A DNA stretch of 64,000 bases from Eggerthella timonensis (GTDB lineage Bacteria > Actinomycetota > Coriobacteriia > Coriobacteriales > Eggerthellaceae). The stretch spans positions 3,641,983-3,705,982 of the forward strand of contig NZ_FXXA01000002.1 in the NCBI RefSeq assembly GCF_900184265.1. Direction: 5' to 3'. A model generated the notes under the pieces. The model was given only the letters and a program-made list of their open reading frames with translations, was not told the DNA's origin and searched no databases. Position numbers and translations under genes: made by a program. Of this stretch, positions 35,112-43,987 are shown piece after piece (position 1 is the stretch's first letter; every line of letters starts with the position of its first letter).

Positions 35112-36057
35112 CAAGACACCTCCGTATCTCTAAGCCTACAGACCTTGCGACTGGCGGAGGAAACGCGTTTCCAATCATCCTGCACGCCTTTGTTTTTCCC
35201 TTTCCGAAACTCCAATCATCAGGAAAACCCTGAATGCGAGCTATCATACGACTGGTCAATCTGGGCATTCCCGAAAAGTCTTTAGAAGGTGCCTCATTGG
35301 CAACACCCGCACCATCAACCCCGTACACCGCCCATGCCTTCTTTGCTCGCGTCGGGCCAAGATCAGGGCCCCCGTGCTTTTTAGAACCTCCAACTATAGT
35401 CGGAGCAATCCCGTTGGCCTTCTTCGCCCATTCGTCCACAAGTGTCCAACCATCTTCTGCCATAAGGTCATGGAGAAGCTCACCAATAGTAGGGGTGTCT
35501 TGACCATGGGGTTCAGGATACTTGAAAGTGTCAATCTCATTTTTGCTGATACCCACTATTACCACGCGCGGTCTTAATTGCGAAACCCCATAATCAGAAG
35601 CATGCAGCAATTTAATCCTTGTTCTGTATCCAAGACTATCAAGGCTAGTCAATATCATATTCCGATAGTCTTCGAATCGGGGATCAAGAAAACCTCTCAC
35701 GTTTTCAAGCATAACCGCTCGCGGTCTAATCTCATCAACAAGACGCAACGCCTCGGGAAACAAATCCCTTTCGTCATCCTTACCTAGTTGTTTGCCAGCA
35801 TGGGAAAAAGGAGGACAAGGGACGCCCCCCGCCAAAAGATCCACGCATCCCCGAAAAGGTTTTCCGTCGAAACACCGCACATCCTTGCAATGAACAGGCC
35901 AGTTTGGTCGGTTAAGTGAAAGTATGTCGCAATATTCTTTTTCGTACTCGACAAGAGCGACATGCTCGAAGCCAGCCTGCTCCAGACCAAGCGCCTGGCC
36001 ACCAGCACCTGCACATATTTCGACGCTCTTCAACATTCCAACAACTTTCTTCGACAT
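35083..36057 (-). CDS. DNA (cytosine-5) methyltransferase, partner of the NgoMIV-type nuclease
   Basis: The 324 residues have motif I VEICAGAGGQALGLEQAGF (12-30), motif IV GGVPCPPFS with catalytic Cys 81, motif VI ENV (118-120), motif VIII QLRPR (160-164) and motif X GNAFPPPVARSVG near the end. It would protect the sites cut by the overlapping endonuclease. Coding order is methylase first, so protection is made first. ATG 36057 has no clear ribosome site; ATG 36036 is possible. It is AT-rich, with rare-codon character unlike neighbouring genes. Confidence 0.93.
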   Translation of the reverse strand: MSKKVVGMLKSVEICAGAGGQALGLEQAGFEHVALVEYEKEYCDILSLNRPNWPVHCKDVRCFDGKPFRGCVDLLAGGVPCPPFSHAGKQLGKDDERDLFPEALRLVDEIRPRAVMLENVRGFLDPRFEDYRNMILTSLDSLGYRTRIKLLHASDYGVSQLRPRVVIVGISKNEIDTFKYPEPHGQDTPTIGELLHDLMAEDGWTLVDEWAKKANGIAPTIVGGSKKHGGPDLGPTRAKKAWAVYGVDGAGVANEAPSKDFSGMPRLTSRMIARIQGFPDDWSFGKGKTKACRMIGNAFPPPVARSVGLEIRRCLDGSTCRGRA

Positions 36058-36268
36058 ATTTTATTAATTATACTAAAACATACGTTCGCTATCAAGAAAC
36101 ACTTCGGAGCAGGAGCCCCAGCGCAAAAGGGCAACTCGGTTTGATCCTTAACCACTTCCGCTCGCTAGTTTCTGCCTACGCTAGCCTACGGCATCGCGTG
36201 AGGACGCGCGTACCGAAGCCCACAGCGTCGACATGTTTCGCCGACTTGTAGGCCTATGAAACAGGATG

Positions 36269-38596
36269 CTACATCTGATGCTTCACTCGGTCGCCCTCTT
36301 CGGCGCGCTTGGCGTCGTTGAAGCGGTCGAGGGTGCCCACGAGGTAGCCGGTGATGCGGCGGATGCGCTCGAACGAGTGGCCGTGCTCGGCCTCGGTGCG
36401 GCCGCACTTGGGGCATACGTCGCCGATGATGCCGTTGTAGCCGCACACGGGATCGCGGTCCACCGGATGGTTCACCGAGCCGTAGCCGATGCCGCTGTCC
36501 TTCATGTGGCGGATGACGGCCTCGAATGCCTCGAGGTTCTCGGTGGGATCGCCGTCGAGCTCCACGTACGAGATGTGGCCCGCGTTCGTCAGCGCATGGT
36601 ACGGCGCCTCGATCTCGATCTTGTCGAACGCGCTGATGTCGTAGTACACCGGCACGTGGAAGCCGTTCGTGTAGTAGTCGCGGTCGGTGACGCCGGGGAT
36701 GGAGCCGTAGCGCTCGCGGTCCATGCGCACGAAACGCCCGGACAGGCCCTCGGCCGGCGTGGCGATGAGGCCGTAATTCAGCCCGCGCTCCTGCGAGATG
36801 CGATCGAGGTACGAGCGCATGTGGCCGATGATCTCGAGGCCCAGGTTCTGCGACGCCTTCGACTCGCCGTGGTGCTTGCCCGTCAGCGCCACGAGCGTCT
36901 CGGCCAGGCCGATGAAGCCCAGCGACAGCGTGCCGTGCTTCAGCACCTCTCGCTGCTCGTCGGTGGGAGCCAGCTTCTCGGAGTCGATCCACACGCCCTG
37001 GCCCATGAGGAACGGGGCGTTGTACACGTGCTTGCGCGCCTGGATCTCGAAGCGCTCGTCGAGCTGCCCCACCGCCAGCGCCAGCTTCGCGTCGAGCAGA
37101 TCGAAGAACAGGTCGAGATCGCCCTTCGAGCGGATGGCGAGGCGCGGCAGGTTGATGGACGTGAAGCTGAGGTTGCCGCGGCCAGGCGCGATCTCGCGAT
37201 CGGGATCGTACACGTTGCCCATGACGCGCGTGCGGCAGCCCATGTAGGCGATCTCCGTCTCGGGCGTGCCCTTGTAGTACTGCGCGTTGAACGGCGCGTC
37301 GATGAAGCTGAAGTTCGGGAACAGGCGCTTCGCGGAGCAGTGCATGGCCAGCTTGAACAGGTCGTAGTTCGGATCCTCGGGGTTGTAGTTCACGCCCTCC
37401 TTCACGCGGAAGATCTGCACGGGGAAGATGGGCGTCTCGCCGGAGCCGAGTCCCTCCTCGGTGGCCAGCAGCATGTTCTTCACGACCATGCGGCCCTCGG
37501 GGGTGGTGTCCATGCCGTAGTTCACCGAGCTGAACGGCGTCTGCGCGCCGGCGCGGCTGTGCATGGTGTTCAGGTTGTGCACGAGCGCCTCCATGGCCTG
37601 GAACGTCGTGCGGTCGGTGTCGCCCATGGCGTTCTTGGCCGCGTAGGCCACGGCCTTGTCGGCGGCCTCCTCGGTGGCGCCGGCCTCCACGAGCGCCGCG
37701 CGCACGGCGGCCTCGAAGCCCTCGTCCATAGTCAGGCTCGCCCAGATGCCCGTCTCGGCCTCGATGCGCGCGAGCGTGTCCTGCGCGAACGCGCGCGCAT
37801 CTTCCACCGCGTCGCCGACGAGCAGGTCCACGGCTTCGGCCAGGTGCTTCTTGTACAGGCGACGGTACGTCTTGCGCACGCCCTCGGCCAGGCCGTAGTC
37901 GAAGTCGCAGATGGCCTGTCCGCCGTGCTGGTCATTCTGGTTGCTCTGGATGGCGATGCAAGCCAACGCCGCGTAGCTGGCGATGTCGTTCGGCTCTCGC
38001 AGCACGCCATGGCCCGTGGAGAAGCCGCCCTTGAACAGCTTGCGCAGCTCGATCTGGCAGCACGTGGTGGTCAGCGTGTAGAAGTCCATGTCGTGAATGT
38101 GGATGTCGCCCTCGCGATGGGCGCGCGCGAACTTCGGGTCGATGACGCACATCTCGTAGAACTGCTTGGCAGACTCGGAGCCGTACTTGAGCATGGTGCC
38201 CATGGCGGTGTCGGCGTCGATGTTGGCGTTCTCGCGCTTCATGTCGGAGTCCGACGCCTTGGAGAACGTGATGTCCTTGAGCGTCTGGATGAGGCGGCTG
38301 TTCACGTCGCGCGAGCGGCTGCGCTCGGCACGGTACAGAATGTAGGACTTGGCCGTCTGCACGAAGCCCGACTCGATGAGCGTCTCCTCCACGAGATCCT
38401 GCACGCCCTCGACGGACGGCGTGCCCTCGATGGCACCTTCCTCGAGCTTGTCCACCACGCGCTGCGCGATATCCTCGGCCGCGGCGCGATCCTGCATGGC
38501 GCCGCACGCCTGGAACGCGCGCTCCACCGCCTCGGCGATCTTGTCCTGCTTGAATTCCACCGTTCGGCCGTCGCGCTTCATGATGGTCGTGACCAT
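36269..38596 (-). CDS. nrdD: Anaerobic ribonucleoside-triphosphate reductase
   Basis: The protein has 775 residues from ATG 38596 (GAGAGGACTCG before it). It starts with an ATP-cone (MKRDGRTVEFKQDKIAEAVE) and continues with DIHIHDMDFY, FSSVNYGMDTTPEG and NLSFTSINLPRLA. The C terminus has a zinc ribbon and then RRITGYLVGTLDRFN, whose Gly carries the radical. In the ribbon the first pair reads DPVC where I would expect CPVC, the second is CPKC. It reduces ribonucleotides without oxygen, activated by NrdG. Two NrdR-box-like sites lie upstream. Confidence 0.95.
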   Translation of the reverse strand: MVTTIMKRDGRTVEFKQDKIAEAVERAFQACGAMQDRAAAEDIAQRVVDKLEEGAIEGTPSVEGVQDLVEETLIESGFVQTAKSYILYRAERSRSRDVNSRLIQTLKDITFSKASDSDMKRENANIDADTAMGTMLKYGSESAKQFYEMCVIDPKFARAHREGDIHIHDMDFYTLTTTCCQIELRKLFKGGFSTGHGVLREPNDIASYAALACIAIQSNQNDQHGGQAICDFDYGLAEGVRKTYRRLYKKHLAEAVDLLVGDAVEDARAFAQDTLARIEAETGIWASLTMDEGFEAAVRAALVEAGATEEAADKAVAYAAKNAMGDTDRTTFQAMEALVHNLNTMHSRAGAQTPFSSVNYGMDTTPEGRMVVKNMLLATEEGLGSGETPIFPVQIFRVKEGVNYNPEDPNYDLFKLAMHCSAKRLFPNFSFIDAPFNAQYYKGTPETEIAYMGCRTRVMGNVYDPDREIAPGRGNLSFTSINLPRLAIRSKGDLDLFFDLLDAKLALAVGQLDERFEIQARKHVYNAPFLMGQGVWIDSEKLAPTDEQREVLKHGTLSLGFIGLAETLVALTGKHHGESKASQNLGLEIIGHMRSYLDRISQERGLNYGLIATPAEGLSGRFVRMDRERYGSIPGVTDRDYYTNGFHVPVYYDISAFDKIEIEAPYHALTNAGHISYVELDGDPTENLEAFEAVIRHMKDSGIGYGSVNHPVDRDPVCGYNGIIGDVCPKCGRTEAEHGHSFERIRRITGYLVGTLDRFNDAKRAEEGDRVKHQM

Positions 38597-38704
38597 GCTT
38601 CGAGTCCTCTCTTCGTGCTTCTTCTCGGTTCTTCGTTTTGCCGTTGCGAGCTGTGGTTTCGCCCGGTTTATGCGCAGGGTTTCCACACGATCTGCGCCTT
38701 GTTT

Positions 38705-38753
38705 TCCACAATATGTAGTGGTGGTTTGTGTTTGGAAAGTGAACATATAGTAC
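38705..38753 (-). promoter_or_regulatory. Pair of NrdR-box-like palindromes upstream of nrdD
   Basis: CCACAATATGTAGTGG (38705-38720) matches the acaCwAtATaTwGtgt pattern well. A second, weaker site GAACATATAGTAC begins about 38740, about three helical turns away, the usual NrdR spacing. Confidence 0.6.
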
Positions 38754-38888
38754 CCGCGTCTGCTTCGGCGCGCAAGGGGGTATCGATAGCCGACACGTCG
38801 CTCACACATAACGCAGAGGTGCGATTCACAGAGTATCCACAGGGTGCGGGAGATTCGAAACCGACGGGTTACGCGGGACGCCGGCGCG

Positions 38889-39155
38889 CTATTGGACGGT
38901 GCCGTACACCTGTCCCCACGCATGCCCGCCGATGGCCGAGTTCAGCTGGTCGCACAGCCGCTGGCGCGTATAGGCGCCGGGCGGCAGCAGGTTGACGATC
39001 TCGGCGAGGTCGTCGGGCAGGTCGGCGGCTTCGGCCGCGACGACGATGTCGAGCCGGCGCAGCCGCTCCTTCGGTCCCCGCCCGAGGTACAGCGAGTCCA
39101 CCACGTCTTGCAGCGCGCCGTAGTGCGGGCTGCGAACCACGTTCGATCCGGCCAT
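38889..39155 (-). CDS. Small conserved-looking protein of unknown function
   Basis: The 88 residues begin MAGSNVVRSPHYGALQDVVD and end GGHAWGQVYGTVQ. The composition is that of a soluble, mixed alpha/beta protein; there is no signal, membrane helix, Cys pair or nucleotide motif. It starts 2 bases after the homocysteine-methyltransferase-like gene, so it is almost certainly cotranslated and probably works with that protein. I do not recognise the family. Confidence 0.6.
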   Translation of the reverse strand: MAGSNVVRSPHYGALQDVVDSLYLGRGPKERLRRLDIVVAAEAADLPDDLAEIVNLLPPGAYTRQRLCDQLNSAIGGHAWGQVYGTVQ

Positions 39156-39157
39156 GC

Positions 39158-40060
39158 CTACTCCTCCACGTCCGGACGCACGACGTCGAAGCCCTCGCTG
39201 GCCGCCACGAGCGCGCCCGCGTAGGCCGGCGTGGCCGCTCCGACGCCACGGAGGAACTGGGCTCCGGACGCGCGCAGCTGCGTGGCCGCACCCACCAGCA
39301 CGTCGGGGCAGTAATACGGGTTCTCAAGCGTAGCGTCGCCCTGCTTCGGCTTGTGCTCGCGCACGATCAGCTGGGCGAGCACGGGCAGACGGCCCGCGCC
39401 GCTTGCGCGACGGGCGAAGGTCGCTGCGGCTTCGAGCGGCGCTGCGGTGGCGAAGCCGACCACGCTCGCCTCGTAGTCCACCATGACCGCGAGCGCGTCC
39501 TCGAACGCATGGCGGCCATCGGCCAGCATGCCGTCGGCGTCGACGTCCACCGACGCGAACACCGGCGCGCCGCTGACCTGGCGCACGCCCATGAGCGCGC
39601 ACTTGAGGTCGGACGGGCTGGCGAACCCGTTGAGGAAGAACGCGTCGAACTCCTGGCCGTCGCAGGCGCGGGCGGCGCGGGCGTACTGTTCGCGGTTCTC
39701 GTTGAGCGACGACTTGCTGGCGGGGTCGAGGGGCAGCCCGCACGGGCCGACCTCCACGAGCAGGTGCTGGGGCTTCAGCTCGCGTGCAGTCGCGAGGCCC
39801 GCACGCACGATCTCCACCGCGCGATCCTCCATGCCGCGATGCGCCAGGCGCGCCGGCGTGATGCTGGCCGTGTTCGCCACGAGGCACTGCGCGCCCGCCA
39901 CCTTATTGAGGCGCAACGCGTCGCGCACCGCCTCCGGTTCGACGAGGTTGGCGAATTCGAGGTCGTGCTCGACGTCGAACCCCTGGCGGGCCAGAACCGC
40001 GGCGACGGGCGACGACAGCACGAGCATATCCTTATGAAAGCGCAGAGCGATATCGGGCAT
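39158..40060 (-). CDS. Homocysteine S-methyltransferase-like protein lacking the zinc cysteines
   Basis: The 300 residues have the barrel layout of the family: a LVANTASIT strand corresponding to TNTF, then VEVGPCGLPLDPASKSSLNE, and GFATAAPLEAAATFARRA. The final stretch reads FLRGVGAATPAYAGALVA, where active enzymes have GGCCGTTP-like cysteines that bind zinc; no such cysteines are present, and the earlier Cys position reads VGAATQL. Either the activity has changed or it is a corrinoid/folate-binding relative. It is paired with the 88-residue protein. Confidence 0.6.
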   Translation of the reverse strand: MPDIALRFHKDMLVLSSPVAAVLARQGFDVEHDLEFANLVEPEAVRDALRLNKVAGAQCLVANTASITPARLAHRGMEDRAVEIVRAGLATARELKPQHLLVEVGPCGLPLDPASKSSLNENREQYARAARACDGQEFDAFFLNGFASPSDLKCALMGVRQVSGAPVFASVDVDADGMLADGRHAFEDALAVMVDYEASVVGFATAAPLEAAATFARRASGAGRLPVLAQLIVREHKPKQGDATLENPYYCPDVLVGAATQLRASGAQFLRGVGAATPAYAGALVAASEGFDVVRPDVEE

Positions 40061-40171
40061 GAAGGCATCCTTTCGTCAGGTGCTCCATGATACCAAAAAG
40101 CCCCGCGCGCGAACGGCGCAGACGCGCCGGCGGACGGAAGAGGGCGCGACGTTCACCGATGCTTCGCCGCC

Positions 40172-40227
40172 GTTTCACAGGACGAACATGAGTCGATCAC
40201 GTGTTCTTCAAGGCTTACTTTTATACT
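40172..40227 (+). promoter_or_regulatory. Promoter region of repeat RNA 1
   Basis: TATACT (40222-40227) is the -10. A box TTTCACA begins 50 bases upstream at 40172; the same TTCACA box sits 49 bases upstream of the -10 in the other two copies. No standard -35, which suggests an activator. Confidence 0.55.
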
Positions 40228-40233
40228 GGGTCC

Positions 40234-40368
40234 TGCAAACGAAAGATTCCCCTCCTTTCAGTTTGTACTGCTTTTCCCCTTACAAAGCAGTGGCGGCACC
40301 TCGGTGCCGCACATCCCCCTCCTTGTGGCCCGGTGGAGCTCCCCTCTCCCCGGGCCGATCTGTTTCTT
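40234..40368 (+). ncRNA. Repeat RNA 1: four-hairpin RNA displaying CCCC loops
   Basis: About 135 nt. Hairpin 1 is CAAACGAAAG-[ATTCCCCTC]-CTTTC-A-GTTTG (40236-40265). Hairpin 2 is CTGCTTT-[TCCCCTTAC]-AAAGCAG. Hairpin 3 is GCGGCAC-CTCG-GTGCCGC (40293-40310). A linker CATCCCCCTCC follows, then hairpin 4, GGCCCGG-T-GGAG-[CTCCCCT]-CTCC-CCGGGCC, with a short U tract (TGTTTCTT). Hairpin 4 looks like a terminator. The next plus-strand gene starts about 600 bases on. No protein frame fits. Homologous copies at 44191 and 46082. Confidence 0.7.
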
Positions 40369-40548
40369 GCGGCGCGTATCAGCGGACGCAGTCTGCCTTT
40401 CGGCGCGATGCGGGGCCGACCGTGCATCGGCGGCGGGTTCGGCTCGACGACGGCTGCGGACGCGACGGGTGCGCGGTTCCTCTCTCTTTCCTAGTGTAAC
40501 GGTGGCGGTGCGCTGACATGCATAGGCTGAGCAGACCGTTCCGTCCGC
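40369..40548. other. Intergenic DNA with no recognised feature
   Basis: This 180-base stretch, part of the 900-base gene-free interval 40061-40961, shows no hairpin, promoter or coding signal that I can support. Confidence 0.4.
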
Positions 40549-40668
40549 TGGCAGAGATCGCACGATATGAACGATTCTGCGCCCTGATCCGCGAAGCCAA
40601 ATGAGAAAACTCCAGGTCGCAAAAAGTTAGTCTTGTCTATTCTCGTTCATATCGTGCGATCTCTGCCA
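40549..40668. repeat. Matched-arm inverted-repeat element 6 (120 bp, perfect arms)
   Basis: The left arm is TGGCAGAGATCGCACGATAT then GAACGA; the right arm read on the minus strand is identical over 26 bases. The interior of 68 bp is unlike the other elements. Arms begin TGGCA as in elements 1, 2, 5 and 7. Confidence 0.75.
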
Positions 40669-40690
40669 AGCCGATAAAGGCGCGGCCGGC

Positions 40691-40742
40691 AGTGTGGGAC
40701 GACCGACAGTGTGGGACGGTCGGCAAAGTGCGACGGTCGGCG
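40691..40742. repeat. Three tandem 17-18 bp units
   Basis: Units AGTGTGGGACGACCGAC, AGTGTGGGACGGTCGGCA and AAGTGCGACGGTCGGCG. They might be operators for the flavoprotein gene 220 bases downstream, but distance makes that uncertain. Confidence 0.55.
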
Positions 40743-40843
40743 GGGTGCGCTCGGCCGCGAGACGCTCTCGCGAAAGCTCGCGGACGCCAAGCGCCGAAGG
40801 CGCACCGATCGGCACCACTTTCTTCACCTGCGGATTCAGCGAT

Positions 40844-40901
40844 TTCACATCGCTTTTCACATCGCCGATGTGATTCCCTTTTTCACGGACGGCCCTATAG
40901 T
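40844..40901 (+). promoter_or_regulatory. Flavoprotein promoter with TCACATCG operator
   Basis: A 17-bp palindrome TCACATCG-C-CGATGTGA (40857-40873) with an extra half site TTTCACATCG just before it (40843-40852) precedes the -10 TATAGT (40896-40901). The operator covers the -35 region and upstream, fitting an activator such as the neighbouring LuxR protein. Confidence 0.6.
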
Positions 40902-40961
40902 GCGTGCTGTCGCAGCGGCGAAGACGCCGTGCGGGAAGGACCGATCCTTGAGGAGGGAATC

Positions 40962-42515
40962 ATGGAAGCAAGCGTATCGAGAAGGAAGTTTCTGGCAGGC
41001 GCCGGCATGGCTGCAGCCGGATTGGCGGCGTTCGGCATCGCCGGCTGCGCGCCGAACGGCGAGACGAACGCCGCCGCCGACTCGGGCACATGGGATAACG
41101 AGGCCGACGTCCTCGTTATCGGAGCGGGCGGAGCCGGGCTCACCGCGGCCGTCGTTGCCGCGCGCGGCGGCGCGAAGGTGACCGTGCTGGAAGCCGCCGC
41201 CATGGCGGGAGGCAACACCGCGAACTCGTCCGGCGTCATCCAAGCCGCCGGCACCGAGGAGCAGAAGCAATTCGCCGGCGTGTCCGACGACACGCCCGAG
41301 AAGCATGCCGAGTACTATCTGCAATGCGGCGAGGGTCAACTCGACGAGGAGCTCGTGCGATTCGCCTGCGAGCAGGCGCCCTCGTGCATCGAGTTCATGA
41401 AGGAGCTCGGCATCAAGTACGAGGTGGTGTACGGGAACGGCACGGTGCCGAACGTCGATCCCTCTGTCATCGCGCCGCGCATCCATCTCGCCGGAACCGA
41501 CGAGAACGACCTCATGTACGGCCAAGCCCATGTGGCAGCGCTGCTCAAAGCCGCCGAGGAGGCGGGCGTCGAATTCGTCTACGACACCGCGGCCCTCCAA
41601 CTCGTCCGAAACGACGAGGGAACGGTCACCGGCGCAGTCGCCGACGACAAGAAGCGCTACCGCGGTAAGAAGGCGGTCGTCCTCGCCACGTGCAGCTACG
41701 ATCGTAGCGAGGAGTTTGCGAAGGCGTTCAACTATCATATGGTGCAAGCGCTGAAGGACGGCCGCGCTCTGACCGCGCCCACGAACACGGGCGACGGCCT
41801 GCGCATGGGCATGTCGGTCGGCGCCGCCCTCGAGGGCATGGGCGGCTTCATCGGGCTGTCGAACAACATCGGAGGCACCCCGACGCTTCCCGGCGTTCCC
41901 GAAGTGCCGGGCATCATCGTGAACAAGTACGGTCGCCGCTTCGTGAGCGAGTCCGATCATTACGCCTGGGTCCTGCGCGCCATCTTCGCGCAGGAAGATC
42001 ACGTGGCCTGGGGCGTGTTCGACGCGAACGCCGCAGCGCTCACCGGCGCCGTCGTGGGCGGCGTGAGCCCGATGAGCGACGATTTCGCGAAGGAGATCGC
42101 CGACGGCTCGGTGCTCAAGGCCGACACCGTCGAGGAGCTTGCCGCCCAGATGGACGTGCCCGCCGCGAACCTGCAAGCCGCGCTCGACACATGGAACGCC
42201 GACATGGCCGCGCCCGAAAAACGCGACAGCCAGTTCCCCACGCGGGCATGCGGGCTCGAACCCATCGACACGCCGCCGTTCTACGCCACGCGCAGTTACG
42301 ATTACAGCTTGGGGGCGCTCGGGGGGTTGAAGATCAACACGAAAGCGCAAGTTCTCGACACCCAAGGCGAAGCCATCCCGCACCTGTACGCCGCCGGCCA
42401 GGTAGCCGGAGGATTCATGGGCTCGTACTACCCGGGCACGGGCACCGGCATCCTGGCGACGCTCGCGTTCGGACGCAGCGCAGGCGAGAACGCGCTTGCA
42501 GAGTCGGAGGCCTAA
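40962..42515 (+). CDS. Tat-exported FAD-binding reductase (flavocytochrome c / fumarate reductase-like)
   Basis: The protein has 517 residues from ATG 40962 (GAGGAGGGAATC before it). The Tat signal SRRKFLAGAGMAAAGLAAFG ends in IAGC, possibly lipidated. FAD domain: ADVLVIGAGGAGLTAAVVAA, then GGNTANSSGVIQAAG. The substrate domain has KYGRRFVSESDHY with the Arg region typical of the family. The ending GEAIPHLYAAGQVAGGFMGS and YPGTGTGILATLAFGRSAGE closes the flavin site. An electron partner is not adjacent. The divergent-tail LuxR gene that follows probably controlled it. Substrate unknown; family members reduce fumarate, urocanate, cinnamates or drugs. Confidence 0.85.
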   Translation: MEASVSRRKFLAGAGMAAAGLAAFGIAGCAPNGETNAAADSGTWDNEADVLVIGAGGAGLTAAVVAARGGAKVTVLEAAAMAGGNTANSSGVIQAAGTEEQKQFAGVSDDTPEKHAEYYLQCGEGQLDEELVRFACEQAPSCIEFMKELGIKYEVVYGNGTVPNVDPSVIAPRIHLAGTDENDLMYGQAHVAALLKAAEEAGVEFVYDTAALQLVRNDEGTVTGAVADDKKRYRGKKAVVLATCSYDRSEEFAKAFNYHMVQALKDGRALTAPTNTGDGLRMGMSVGAALEGMGGFIGLSNNIGGTPTLPGVPEVPGIIVNKYGRRFVSESDHYAWVLRAIFAQEDHVAWGVFDANAAALTGAVVGGVSPMSDDFAKEIADGSVLKADTVEELAAQMDVPAANLQAALDTWNADMAAPEKRDSQFPTRACGLEPIDTPPFYATRSYDYSLGALGGLKINTKAQVLDTQGEAIPHLYAAGQVAGGFMGSYYPGTGTGILATLAFGRSAGENALAESEA

Positions 42516-42542
42516 ACGCCGACCCGCCTGCGTCCGCCTTCC

Positions 42543-42570
42543 GAAGGGGCCTGGATCACCAGGCCCCTTC
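42543..42570 (+). terminator. Flavoprotein terminator, overlapping the luxR 3' end
   Basis: Hairpin GAAGGGGCCTGG-ATCA-CCAGGCCCCTTC followed by GTTTTCC. The unshifted stop of the luxR-type gene (TGA) falls in its loop. Confidence 0.8.
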
Positions 42571-43987
42571 GTTTTCCGCGCCTCCCCTCTCGACGAGGTC
42601 GATGAGCTCCTGTTGGGAATGGACGTCCAGCTTGCGGTACACGTTCTTCATGTGAGTGCGGGGTCGTGTTGTCCGAGACCACCAGCGTCTTCGAGATGTA
42701 CGCGCGATTGCGCCCGCGCGCCAACATCTCGAAAACCTCCTGTTCCCGCGCCGAAAGGCCGTAGCGCGTCGCCCATGTCTGCAAGTCGATGGAAGGCTCA
42801 GGGCCCTTGACGATCCCCCCTTCCCGTAAAGCGGCGCGCATCGAACGGTCGAACGAAAGGATGCCCGCCATCAACAGCAGGTACACCACGACGAGCGAGA
42901 CCACCGCGAGCGTCGCCTCCGAGCCTTCCACCGCCTCGAGGACGAACAGGCCCAGCAGCGAGCCGGAGCATTCGGCGGCCACCAGAACGAGCAGCCCCAA
43001 CGTGAAGCGCCGCGGCAGCTCCGAGCCATCGCGCGCATCGGCCCACAACGCCCACACGATGAAGTAGAAGCTGTTGAACCCGACGATGCACACGCCGAGG
43101 ATGGCCTCGCGAGCTCCCGAGAACAGCGGAAGCATGACGAACGCGATGCCGATGACCGGGATCGCGACGAAGCAGACGGCTTTGATGAGCTTGCGAGAAT
43201 CGAGGAACAGCGCCGTGAGGGTTATCACCAGCGCGGAGATCGCGAACGAGACGATGGTGGCCGCATTCCCCACACCCCCATCCGACGGGAAGGCTCCTTC
43301 GGCGAGCCGCTGCATCAGCCCGTAAGCCAACCCGACGATCGCCGGCAAAGCCACGACGCGCACCGTGCTGAAGCCAGGACGGGCGGTGCCCTGAGACTGC
43401 GTCGACGACGCAGCCCCGTCGCGAACCGCCAGCACCGTGAACGCTGAACCAGCGGCCGGCAGCAACGCCAATACGAGCTGCTGCGCCGTAGAAGGGAGGA
43501 GCAAAAGAACCGCGTCGAGCGCCGAGGCGACGAGCAAGGCAAGAGCCACGTCGATGAGCAGGGCCTTCGCCCCTTTACGTGCAAGCGACACGCCCAGCAA
43601 GACCAAGAGGCCGGCGCTGCCGGCTCCCGTCAAGGCCACCCCGACGGGCTGCAGAACTTCGGAAGACGCCATCGCAGGCCCGAAGAGCAGCGTGACCGTT
43701 CCCGCGAACAGCAACGCTCCCGAAACGACGGCCGCGACGCAGGCGCGGGCGACCAGGCGCGCGGCGACGAGCAGCGCGACCAACAGTGCGGCCGCTTCGG
43801 AACCGAGCCACAGAGCGCGCATCTGCAGCACGTCGCCTTGGCTCAACGGGAACAGGCCGAGTTGCACGTCGCTCCAATACAAGCCGAACATCCACGCAAG
43901 CAGCGCGGCGAACGCCAGCCACGACGCCGCGTCGACGCGCACCCGCCGAAGGGTGTCCGCGCCATACGACGTGGCGGAACTTGACAT
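42556..43987 (-). pseudogene. LuxR-type regulator with 12 membrane helices, frameshifted in the DNA-binding domain
   Basis: The N-terminal 400 residues are about a dozen hydrophobic helices, the MFS-like sensor typical of Eggerthella LuxR proteins. The HTH begins LSAREQEVFEMLARGRNRAY and ISKTLVVSDNTT as usual, but the frame then turns into PHSHEERVPQAG and runs to 42512. Removing one G from the run of four at 42660-42663 restores TRTHMKNVYRKLDVHSQQEL and IDLVERGGAENEGAW, ending at 42556. So the recognition helix is lost unless this is a sequencing error or a slippage site. It converges with the flavoprotein, its likely target. Confidence 0.8.

Noticed and set aside
40234-40368. Known riboswitch class for the repeat RNA
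   Set aside because: I could not match the four-hairpin layout to any riboswitch consensus I know, so I leave it unclassified.
40201-40499. 97-codon plus-strand frame across repeat RNA 1
   Set aside because: It translates through the hairpins, is not conserved in frame between the three RNA copies, and has no ribosome site.
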